Of a stretch of 7,487 nucleotides of DNA, positions 1 through 5,883 are shown piece by piece (the stretch's first letter is position 1; every line of letters begins with the position of its first letter). The stretch spans positions 1-7,487 of the forward strand of contig JACQUT010000216.1 of NCBI GenBank assembly GCA_016267585.1. Direction: 5' to 3'. The notes below the pieces were generated by a model that was given only the letters and a program-made list of their open reading frames with translations, made no database searches and had not been told where the DNA came from. The stretch comes from Cyanobacteria bacterium NC_groundwater_1444_Ag_S-0.65um_54_12 (GTDB lineage: Bacteria; Cyanobacteriota; Sericytochromatia; S15B-MN24; VGJW01). The position numbers and the translations under genes were made by a program.

Positions 1-159
1 ATTAGAGATAAAGACGAGATCCTTGACACCAGATACGCGAATAGCTTGTATAAGATTTTCCGGTATGCCGCAGAGGCCGAAGCCACCGCACATGATGGTC
101 ATGCCATCGCGCAAGACGTCAGCAAGCGCACTCGTCGCATCAAGAAATACCTTGTTCAT
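1..159 (-). CDS. scoA: Succinyl-CoA:3-ketoacid CoA-transferase subunit A, N-terminal part (cut by window edge)
   Basis: Reading down from the ATG at 159 gives 53 codons open to the left edge. The peptide begins MNKVFLDATSALADVL and contains GGFGLCGIPENLI (about residues 25-37) and KDLVFISN at the edge. This matches the family-I CoA-transferase alpha subunit start, which has a GGFGxxGxPxxLI glycine loop and a conserved ISNN strand. The enzyme family moves CoA from succinyl-CoA to acetoacetate or a related 3-oxoacid, as a heteromer with a B subunit. The B gene would be expected just beyond the left edge, but this cannot be seen. A purine-rich GGGAGG lies at 177-172, 12 nt before the ATG, with GGTGG closer. 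A candidate promoter sits upstream. The subunit A family call is firm; the exact acyl-CoA substrate cannot be read from this fragment. Confidence 0.88.
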   Translation of the reverse strand, partial: MNKVFLDATSALADVLRDGMTIMCGGFGLCGIPENLIQAIRVSGVKDLVFISN

Positions 160-273
160 AAATTGCCACCGCCTCCCAGTCACCAGTAAAGAACTCTCTA
201 TTATACGCCCTATGTTGTCAACAGTTCGTTGCAGGTTGCACGCTGGCGCACGTGAGCCTGGCAAAATGCAACG
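160..273. other. Intergenic gap between kinase stop and CoA-transferase start
   Basis: This 114-nt non-coding gap holds the candidate promoter and the ribosome-binding region of the CoA-transferase gene. There is a 7-bp inverted repeat (CGTTGCA at 227-233 and TGCAACG at 267-273), but its loop is 33 nt and no T-run follows. No convincing terminator for the kinase operon is therefore visible. Confidence 0.6.
200..221 (-). promoter_or_regulatory. Candidate promoter of the CoA-transferase gene
   Basis: On the minus strand a perfect TATAAT lies at 205-200, about 40 nt before the ATG at 159, which would give a leader of roughly 34 nt. A perfect TTGACA lies at 221-216, but only 10 bp separate the two hexamers instead of about 17. 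They are therefore unlikely to act together as a standard sigma-70 promoter. At normal spacing no good -35 is seen. The -10 is a reasonable call; the -35 is uncertain. Confidence 0.4.
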
Positions 274-1917
274 TTACATCTTGGCAGCAAAATCAAGCTT
301 GGCAGCTTTCCGCAGTGGCAATGTGAACCAAAAGGTGCTGCCTTTGCCCACTATGCTATTGACGCCAATCGTTCCGCCATGGGCTTCGATCAGCGCTTTG
401 CTGATGCTAAGACCCAGGCCGGCGCCTCCTTCTTTGCGGCTAGAAGTCATGTCGATCTGCATGAAGCGCCCAAATAGCTTGGCGACATCTTTGTCAGCTA
501 TTCCGGGGCCAGAGTCGGTAATCTCGCATCTCAGCCGATCCGCCTCTACCGCCGCACCGATACGGATTGTTCCGCCATCTGGCGTAAATTTGATCGCATT
601 GCCAAGCAAGTTGTTCAAGATCTGTCCAACTCGCTTGGGATCCGCCTCGATTTCCGGCAATGGAGCTTTTATTGCATTTTCCACGGCATGCCGTTTTTTT
701 TCTATTTGAAATGTCAGATTTGCTAGCGTCTCACGCACCGCATCTTCTAGCCTCATGAGTCGCGGCGCAATGGAAAAACGGCCTGCCTGGATTTGACTCA
801 TATCCAGAAGATCGTTGACCAATGAGAGCAGGGTATCGGCAGCCCGCAGAATTTTTCTTAGATAGCGCTGCTGCCGTTCGTTGATCGGACCGGCTACTTC
901 GCCCTTTAAAATGTTGGCAAAACCACTGATGGCATTGATAGGCGTGCGCAGTTCATGAGAAAGAATACTGAGAAATTGATCTTTCAGGATATCAGCCTGA
1001 CGCAAAGATTCTAGCTGTTGCTGCTGCTCCAAGCTTTCCGATCGCCGCCGCTCTGCCTCGGTACGATTGATGGCTATGGCATTCACCCAGCTCAAACTTC
1101 CAGCCAAGATCGCCATGGCCGCCACCATGAAAGCCAGGCCAAAATTAGCGTTATAAAGGCCCATATTCTCGCCCAAGAGCCGTAGCCATCCTAAAACCAA
1201 TGGGATGGCGACAAAAGCCGGCAAAAGCCGTCTCGAGACGCTTCCGCCAGGGCTATCACCCGCGATCACGGACATCAATCCGTGGTCTGGCCGCGCCAAA
1301 AGAATGCCAGCAGCCAGCATGACCAATACCATAGCAGTATCGACAGCCATGGCAGTAAGCGGCGGTTCTACCATTATATTAACGACACTGTAAGCGCTAG
1401 CCACAATTACCACGAAAGGCAACAGCGCAGCCGCCAAAGCCAGATATTCCGCTGGCCGCAACCCCTGTGGACTCTCCTGATCGAGGCAAAATAAACCGAG
1501 CCCGATCAGCGTGAGAACTAGTGCGGTAGAGCGAGCTGGTTGCAATTGCAGGAAACCATCGAATTCCACCGCATAACCCATCGGTGCAAACCACCCTGGA
1601 CCCAGGATCCCTGCCAGTACATACTTGGATAGCACAAGCAGACCAATCGCGCTTACTAGCAATGCTAACCCTCTGGCTAACAACCGTAGTAGCGGCTGCC
1701 GTGGCGCTTGGCTATTTTGCAAGCATAGCGAACTGCCAGCTAACAAGGAGCAAAAACCCATTACCGGCGGCATACCAATTAATGGTATGCGCTCCGGTAT
1801 CATACCGCTCGACCTTAGCAAGCAACTCAAGAGTTCCAGACCGCCCACTAATACCACTACTATTCCAATGACTGCCGAGAGCCAACGGAATAAAACCGGA
1901 AGCGGCTTTTCAGCCAC
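274..1917 (-). CDS. Orphan membrane sensor histidine kinase
   Basis: A sensor kinase with a multi-spanning membrane N-terminus. Numbering from GTG 1917 (547 aa), residues about 9-280 hold roughly eight hydrophobic helices, resembling a MASE-type integral membrane sensor, with no periplasmic domain and no clear HAMP. A short glutamine-rich coiled coil (about 285-312) leads into HisKA, with the phospho-acceptor His321 in SHELRTPINAISG. The HATPase domain shows the N box NNLLGNAIKF (Asn440), the G1 box DSGPGIADKD (Asp468), the F box FGRFMQID and the G2 box GGAGLGLSISKALIEAHGG (from about 497), ending FWFTLP. All catalytic motifs are intact. There is no receiver domain and no response regulator nearby, so the partner is unknown. 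Start choice: ATG 1944 gives nine more residues but has no Shine-Dalgarno and overlaps the upstream gene by 17 nt. GTG 1917 has AGGG at 8 nt spacing, in a GGTAGGG that also contains the upstream stop. I prefer GTG 1917. The signal sensed is unknown. Confidence 0.9.
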   Translation of the reverse strand: MAEKPLPVLFRWLSAVIGIVVVLVGGLELLSCLLRSSGMIPERIPLIGMPPVMGFCSLLAGSSLCLQNSQAPRQPLLRLLARGLALLVSAIGLLVLSKYVLAGILGPGWFAPMGYAVEFDGFLQLQPARSTALVLTLIGLGLFCLDQESPQGLRPAEYLALAAALLPFVVIVASAYSVVNIMVEPPLTAMAVDTAMVLVMLAAGILLARPDHGLMSVIAGDSPGGSVSRRLLPAFVAIPLVLGWLRLLGENMGLYNANFGLAFMVAAMAILAGSLSWVNAIAINRTEAERRRSESLEQQQQLESLRQADILKDQFLSILSHELRTPINAISGFANILKGEVAGPINERQQRYLRKILRAADTLLSLVNDLLDMSQIQAGRFSIAPRLMRLEDAVRETLANLTFQIEKKRHAVENAIKAPLPEIEADPKRVGQILNNLLGNAIKFTPDGGTIRIGAAVEADRLRCEITDSGPGIADKDVAKLFGRFMQIDMTSSRKEGGAGLGLSISKALIEAHGGTIGVNSIVGKGSTFWFTLPLRKAAKLDFAAKM

Positions 1918-1925
1918 CTTTACAA

Positions 1926-1932
1926 CCCTACC
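1926..1932 (-). promoter_or_regulatory. Ribosome-binding site of the kinase gene overlapping the upstream stop codon
   Basis: On the minus strand the sequence GGTAGGG contains the TAG stop of the upstream membrane-protein gene (1930-1928). Its AGGG lies 8 nt before the GTG at 1917. This favours GTG 1917 as the kinase start and implies that ribosomes finishing the upstream gene can reinitiate on the kinase. Confidence 0.5.
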
Positions 1933-3124
1933 AACCCATGGCATGCCAGGTTATGAAACCCCAAATCTCAACCAGTACCCCCATGATAGTAAGTACCATG
2001 GCAGGCACGCCGAAACGCTCGCGGGTGATAGCAGCAACTAGCAATAACACCATGGGCAGGTAGTCGGTGGTGTAGCGCATGCCAAATTGGCCACGCCCAT
2101 CGCCGATAAACAGCCAGTAAAAGATCTGGACGACGCTGATCCCCAGTAAAGCGGCAAGGTTGCTCGGTTTTCGATAGTTAGCCCAAGGCAATAACCAAAG
2201 TACAGGGGTCGCCAGAAGCATGCTCATACCCACCCCGGATGGTCCAAACCAAGGGAATTTGCCCAGCCAAACCGGGGGCGAAAACAAGTAAAAGGGCACG
2301 TTGTGTGCTAGATAGGCCAGCGCGAAGGTCGGTTTGCTACCTTGCGCCGAAATCGGATCGGTCAGTAAAAGTTGAGCATAGCCATTTTCCAGGACCGAGC
2401 CGAAACGTTCCCAGTTGTAGTAAGCGGCAATAGCGAGCGCAATGCCGATTCCTAGTCCAAATCTCCCTATCTTGCGCCAATCATAGCGGATAGTACGCCA
2501 ACCCTCGGCATCACGCCCCAGCATGAAAATCAGCAATACCGGTGCAAGCAACAACACCGGGTTGCGAGAGATAGCCGCCATGCCTAAAAAAAAGCCACCC
2601 CATGCCGCATGCTCGGTAACCAGGGCGTAAAGCGCAGCCATCAGGCAGAGAGAAGCTACACAATGGGTAATAGCCCAGTTATTGCCATTTTCGGCTGCAT
2701 AATAAGCAAAAGGTGTACCGGCGGCAAAGAGAAAAGTTAGCCAGCGCTGGCTTTGTCGCGCCACTCCTAGCCTACCGAGCGTCGCCCACCATAGCGCGAC
2801 TGCTAGCGCGCCAAACAGTGCCGAAAACAGGGTCTGGTTCGCGGCCGGGCCAAAAATAGCTACCAGAGGAAGCAATAAAAAGGCAGCAGTCGGACCGTAA
2901 GCAATATAGACATGTCCCGCGGTATCGCGTATCAGTTCGTGCGTTCCATAGGGTTCAGAGAGCGAAAAAGCGCCAGCTAGAATTGCTCGTGCCAGCTGCG
3001 TGTGCGCGTTCCATGCAGTGGATTGACCAGCAGTAGCTAGCGCATAAAAGACAAAGGTGAAAAACCCCACGAGTATAACCACAGGGATACGGCGAAAATT
3101 AGCTAAAACTACAGCCAGCGGCAT
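1928..3124 (-). CDS. GT-C-like polytopic membrane protein (probable lipid-linked glycosyltransferase)
   Basis: A 398-aa integral membrane protein with about nine to ten hydrophobic helices. Features resembling GT-C fold glycosyltransferases (PMT/ArnT/GT39-like) are: a polar first extracytoplasmic loop (about 38-73) followed by AYGPTAAFLLLPLV (75-88); ISRNPVLLLAPVLL (185-198) at the position where relatives have a positively charged residue before a helix; YNWERFGSVLENGY (236-249), close to the family's YNxxRFGSxLExGY; and FGMRYTTDYLPMVLLL (347-362), like the RYxxDxLPfl stretch near the C-terminus. Such enzymes transfer sugars from polyprenyl-phosphate donors on the outer face of the inner membrane. 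The donor and acceptor cannot be inferred, and the C-terminal soluble domain found in some relatives is absent. The ATG at 3124 lacks a strong Shine-Dalgarno sequence. It is the first gene of an operon with the histidine kinase. The general class is fairly sure; enzymatic activity is inferred. Confidence 0.72.
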   Translation of the reverse strand: MPLAVVLANFRRIPVVILVGFFTFVFYALATAGQSTAWNAHTQLARAILAGAFSLSEPYGTHELIRDTAGHVYIAYGPTAAFLLLPLVAIFGPAANQTLFSALFGALAVALWWATLGRLGVARQSQRWLTFLFAAGTPFAYYAAENGNNWAITHCVASLCLMAALYALVTEHAAWGGFFLGMAAISRNPVLLLAPVLLIFMLGRDAEGWRTIRYDWRKIGRFGLGIGIALAIAAYYNWERFGSVLENGYAQLLLTDPISAQGSKPTFALAYLAHNVPFYLFSPPVWLGKFPWFGPSGVGMSMLLATPVLWLLPWANYRKPSNLAALLGISVVQIFYWLFIGDGRGQFGMRYTTDYLPMVLLLVAAITRERFGVPAMVLTIMGVLVEIWGFITWHAMGW

Positions 3125-3126
3125 GG

Positions 3127-3147
3127 GTGCATGTTAGCACTTATAAT
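3127..3147 (+). promoter_or_regulatory. Candidate promoter/operator between divergent genes
   Basis: A perfect TATAAT lies at 3142-3147 on the plus strand, directly after a small inverted repeat GTGC (3127-3130), six-base loop, GCAC (3137-3140). No good -35 is seen at standard spacing. On the opposite strand the same AT-rich patch also offers TATATT-like -10 sequences for the divergent membrane-protein gene. The patch could therefore serve both genes, and the repeat could bind a regulator. The assignment is tentative. Confidence 0.35.
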
Positions 3148-3162
3148 ATAAGGGTGTTGATT

Positions 3163-4779
3163 GTGCTTTTTAGCCTGACTGGTCCGCTAGCGCTAGCTGT
3201 CTGGGGCATCACTCTGCTACGATCTCGCCGTTTGCTGTTGCGGGGAATTCGTAGACAGTATGTCAAGGTTACAGAACTCTGGCAACGGTTAGAGCAGTGC
3301 TTGGACGAACTGGCAGCAGAAGTACATGCCAATCAAGCGATCTTTTCATCAGTAGAGAGTTCGAAGTGCTCTGCTGTGCTACAAAATTTTCTCGAATTAC
3401 GTGAAGAAGTCCATCTAGTAGAAATACAATTGCGCCGTGCCGAAATTGCCTGGGATCAAGGCAAATACTCTCCGGCAGAGACCATGTTAGAGGATATCTT
3501 GCTGCAATTAGACCAGCTGCAAAGCAAAAAAGAGCTACTTGCGGTAGAACTATTGCAGGCTAGGCCAGTGTTTACCGCTAAAGGGCAGGTAATATGCCAA
3601 CAGCTAAAAGCATTGTGTTCAGCAGACATTTTGCCGCCAGTAGATAGCGGACTGGCAGCTACTCACGGACAATATTTGTTACGACAAGCGCAAGAAGCAA
3701 TAGTTCAAGCAGAGCATGCCACGCAGCAATCACAATTGACCGGCGAGCCGCAAGGATCAGCGGCATTGAATGTCGGAATATGGCTTTGGCGAATTTCTGA
3801 CTATCAATCTAATTTATCTCGAATAGAAGAGCTTCGTAATCGCCTGGAACGCGATTTGCCGCGTTTGCTGGTCAGAGTACATGCACTTCCGGTAGTCAAG
3901 TCTGGCCTGGCAGATAAGCAGATTGCCGCAAGCGAGGCAAGTTATCAGGCTGCCAAACAAGCGTTTGCCACCGGAGATCTGGCCTTGGCAGATAAGAACT
4001 CACTGGTTAGTAGAAAATTGGCGACTAGCTTGCAGCGAATCCTTGATCCCAACTCGTTGCTATTGGCTGGCATGACAGCCGCAGGCGAGCAACTGGCAAC
4101 AAAGAGAAGTATCAGTCATAGCTGGCGTCAAAGTTGTGTCGAAGCTAACCTGCCACCGATCGCTTTTTTATCCACTATGGTCGGTGCAATGCTCTTGCTA
4201 GGTAGCCTTGGTTACTGGCTAGGTGGCTACCTTTCCAAGGGTACGATTGAAACTCGCACCTCGGGTGGCAATCTAGCGCTAGGAAAGCCGATACGAGCCA
4301 GCCATTATCTGGACATGGAACATGATTCGACAAAAGCGGTCGATGGGGATCTTGGTACCGCTTGGCTCAGTGGGGTGAGCCTGGCTGAACCACAAGCTCT
4401 GGTGATAGATTTACGGGCAGGACGGCAAATTGGCAAAGTAGCGCTCTTGCCACTGGCAGCGCCAGCTAGTCGTTGTGAGTGGCTAGTAGATGCCTCGATT
4501 GATTCCTGGTCATGGACTACTTTGGGCAAGGTTCAGAGCTGGGGTGACACGAAAGCTCCGCGCTGGGGCTACTTGTCGTCAACTGCTAGCTTGCCGCTAC
4601 GCTTCATTCGTATCCGACCGCAAAATTGGGGACGCTCTGGAGTAGGTATTTACGAAGTACGGATATTCCCACCAGCTACCACCGGTACTCGCTCGCCCAC
4701 CAGTAAACGCCTCACCTCGGTCTGCTGGCCCATGTTAGTGATCGCCACTACCTCATCGCCACTTTCCAAGATCGTGTGA
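3163..4779 (+). CDS. Membrane-anchored coiled-coil protein with C-terminal F5/8 type C (discoidin) domain
   Basis: I do not recognise this as a named gene. From GTG 3163 it is 538 aa: a membrane helix at about 3-19 followed by an Arg-rich stretch (positive-inside, so N-out); a long helical, Gln/Glu/Leu-rich coiled-coil region (strongest about 35-140, further helices to about 310); a second helix at about 333-358; then an F5/8 type C-like beta domain (about 369-502). That domain shows NLALGKPIRAS, AVDGDLGTAWLSG, VIDLR, FIRIRP and the closing GIYEVRIF. The predicted topology puts the coiled coils in the cytoplasm, as in EzrA of Gram-positives, and the discoidin domain outside, where such domains bind carbohydrate or lipid. 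A role linking the cell envelope to a cytoplasmic scaffold is inference. Start choice: the frame opens at GTG 3127, but that codon has no ribosome site and lies 2 nt from the divergent start. GTG 3163 has AAGGG at 8 nt spacing; GTG 3154 is another option. The last ~36 residues, after the domain ends near 4668, are antisense to the RCK gene. Confidence 0.7.
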   Translation: MLFSLTGPLALAVWGITLLRSRRLLLRGIRRQYVKVTELWQRLEQCLDELAAEVHANQAIFSSVESSKCSAVLQNFLELREEVHLVEIQLRRAEIAWDQGKYSPAETMLEDILLQLDQLQSKKELLAVELLQARPVFTAKGQVICQQLKALCSADILPPVDSGLAATHGQYLLRQAQEAIVQAEHATQQSQLTGEPQGSAALNVGIWLWRISDYQSNLSRIEELRNRLERDLPRLLVRVHALPVVKSGLADKQIAASEASYQAAKQAFATGDLALADKNSLVSRKLATSLQRILDPNSLLLAGMTAAGEQLATKRSISHSWRQSCVEANLPPIAFLSTMVGAMLLLGSLGYWLGGYLSKGTIETRTSGGNLALGKPIRASHYLDMEHDSTKAVDGDLGTAWLSGVSLAEPQALVIDLRAGRQIGKVALLPLAAPASRCEWLVDASIDSWSWTTLGKVQSWGDTKAPRWGYLSSTASLPLRFIRIRPQNWGRSGVGIYEVRIFPPATTGTRSPTSKRLTSVCWPMLVIATTSSPLSKIV

Positions 4780-5363
4780 CCCGCCGGAAGCATTACCTTC
4801 CCTTGACGAGCTAGCGTAACTAGAATCGTGTCGGCTGGTAAATTGAGGTTAGCAATAGTCTGGCCGACAGCTGGAGAATCGTCTGCCAGCGTTACTTCTA
4901 CCATTATCAGGTGGCCATGCTGCATGGTGAGGTAATGGACCATGCTATGTGGCGTGATCTCCAGGTCGATCATGTTAGCTACTGCAGCCGTTACGCTGAT
5001 CAAAGCATCTACCCCTTGCAAGCGAAAAAGTTCCTCATTACGTGGATCGTTGATGCGAGCAATGGTGCGAATCGGTTTGGAGCGGCCCGCATCATAGAGA
5101 TCCTTGGCTACCTGGCAAACTACCAGATTATCTTGATCACGTCCGGCAACGGCTACTACTACATCGGCCCGCTGGCAACCAGCTTCAGCCAACAGCGCTG
5201 GGCTAGTGCCATCACCATGCTGAACCATCACATCAAAGCGTTCCGCTATTTGCTCACAAACCCTGATATCTTTTTCGATCAGGGCGACTTCATGTCCTTC
5301 GCTCAGTAATGTTCTCACCAGATGATAGCCAATCTTTCCGCCACCTACGACCAAGATATACAA
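4650..5363 (-). CDS. TrkA-like RCK protein (RCK_N + RCK_C), K+ transport regulator
   Basis: A 237-aa cytosolic regulator with one full RCK unit. The Rossmann RCK_N domain (about 1-125) has the nucleotide loop ILVVGGGKIGYHL (Gly7, Gly9, Gly12), an acidic end of strand 2 (Glu30 in LIEKD), HGDGTSP (49-55) and IARINDPRNEELF (101-113). An RCK_C domain (about 140-222) ends near VRRLL. Proteins of this type bind NAD(H) or adenine nucleotides and gate K+ channels and transporters; E. coli TrkA has two such units in one chain, whereas here there is one. The start is TTG at 5363, 4 nt after the upstream stop. AAGGG sits 8 nt before it, inside the end of the upstream gene, so the two genes are translationally coupled. 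Its C-terminal 130 bp overlap the convergent discoidin-domain gene, and the 15 residues after VRRLLVG look like an unconserved tail. The family is certain; the partner transporter is inferred to be the neighbouring APC permease. Confidence 0.9.
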   Translation of the reverse strand: MYILVVGGGKIGYHLVRTLLSEGHEVALIEKDIRVCEQIAERFDVMVQHGDGTSPALLAEAGCQRADVVVAVAGRDQDNLVVCQVAKDLYDAGRSKPIRTIARINDPRNEELFRLQGVDALISVTAAVANMIDLEITPHSMVHYLTMQHGHLIMVEVTLADDSPAVGQTIANLNLPADTILVTLARQGKVMLPAGHTILESGDEVVAITNMGQQTEVRRLLVGERVPVVAGGNIRTS

Positions 5364-5367
5364 CTTC

Positions 5368-5772
5368 TTATCCCTTCTGGCCTAGAATCATTCGCTCGAT
5401 TTGTCCAGCAGCTGCAGTAGTCGGGCTAATAGTCTCAATTTGGAATTTACAGAATAATTCTACGAGCGTAGGATCCTCTATTCTGGCGATCACGCGTGGT
5501 ACATGAAACAGACGCTTGGCTACCAAGGCACACATGATGTTGGTATTGATATCACGCGCTACGGCCAGGAAAACTTCAGCTTCCGAGATGTGAGCCTTCT
5601 TCAGAACATCCTTGTCTATTCCGAGCCCCATTATCATCTCACCCTTGAATTCCGGTCCCAAGCTTTCCAGGTTCAGACGTTCCGGATCGATAACCGTAAC
5701 GTTCAGTTCTTGCTTGCCGAGCTTCCGTGCCAGATGCTGGCCCATCTGTCCGCACCCGTAAATAATGATCAT
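5368..5772 (-). CDS. TrkA-N (RCK_N-only) regulator
   Basis: A 134-aa protein consisting of a single Rossmann RCK_N domain. It begins MIIIYGCGQMGQHLARKL with the GxGxxG loop (Gly6, Gly8, Gly11), an acidic residue at the end of strand 2 (Asp29 in VIDPE), LAVARDINTNIMCALVAKRLF (69-89) and ARIEDPTLVELF (96-107), parallel to the RINDP stretch of its neighbour. There is no RCK_C domain and no membrane segment. It is the first gene of a pair with the full-length RCK protein, and the two may form a heteromeric ring in which only one subunit carries the C-terminal ligand domain. The ATG at 5772 is preceded by purine-rich AGGTGAAGAAAG. The domain ends naturally before the stop, so I see no sign of truncation; two-gene RCK pairs of this kind are known in bacteria. 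Confidence 0.87.
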   Translation of the reverse strand: MIIIYGCGQMGQHLARKLGKQELNVTVIDPERLNLESLGPEFKGEMIMGLGIDKDVLKKAHISEAEVFLAVARDINTNIMCALVAKRLFHVPRVIARIEDPTLVELFCKFQIETISPTTAAAGQIERMILGQKG

Positions 5773-5883
5773 CTGCTTTCTTCACCTGGCAACATTTACT
5801 AGCATTTGTAAGCCGCTATTCGCTAATAGTCGCGATTATACCTCCACTTGTCGTCAAGGAAATTAAAGGATACAAGTAAGCCG
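5773..5883. promoter_or_regulatory. Divergent control region between RCK pair and APC permease
   Basis: This 111-nt gap drives both directions. On the minus strand there is a perfect TATAAT at 5840-5835 with TTGACG at 5857-5852, only 11 bp apart. On the plus strand GATTAT at 5834-5839 is a weak possible -10 for the permease. A perfect inverted repeat, CTATT-CGCT-AATAG at 5816-5829, lies where minus-strand transcription would start and could be an operator. For the permease, AAAGGA at 5865-5870 lies 13 nt before the ATG, a rather long spacing. Confidence 0.45.
5816..5829. repeat. Perfect short inverted repeat (possible operator)
   Basis: CTATT at 5816-5820, a 4-base CGCT spacer and AATAG at 5825-5829 form a perfect 5-bp palindrome. 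It lies just downstream of the minus-strand TATAAT and is placed to affect transcription of the RCK genes. It is too short to be a terminator and has no T-run. It could arise by chance. Confidence 0.35.

Noticed and set aside
23..54. TTGACA at 23-28 and TATAAG at 49-54 on the plus strand as a promoter
   Set aside because: The spacing is 20 bp, the site is inside the CoA-transferase coding region, and no plus-strand gene follows.
227..273. 7-bp inverted repeat CGTTGCA/TGCAACG as a terminator for the kinase operon
   Set aside because: The loop is 33 nt and no T-run follows on either strand, so it does not look like an intrinsic terminator.
23..709. Long plus-strand open frame (228 codons)
   Set aside because: It is antisense to the CoA-transferase start and to the HATPase/HisKA part of the kinase, and both minus-strand proteins show clear conserved motifs. 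The plus-strand peptide has no recognisable domain.
1625..2041. Plus-strand open frame (138 codons) across the kinase/GT-C junction
   Set aside because: It is antisense to two well-supported genes; its peptide is of low complexity with no motifs.
4911..5309. Plus-strand open frame (132 codons)
   Set aside because: It lies wholly antisense to the RCK_N/RCK_C gene, whose motifs are unambiguous.
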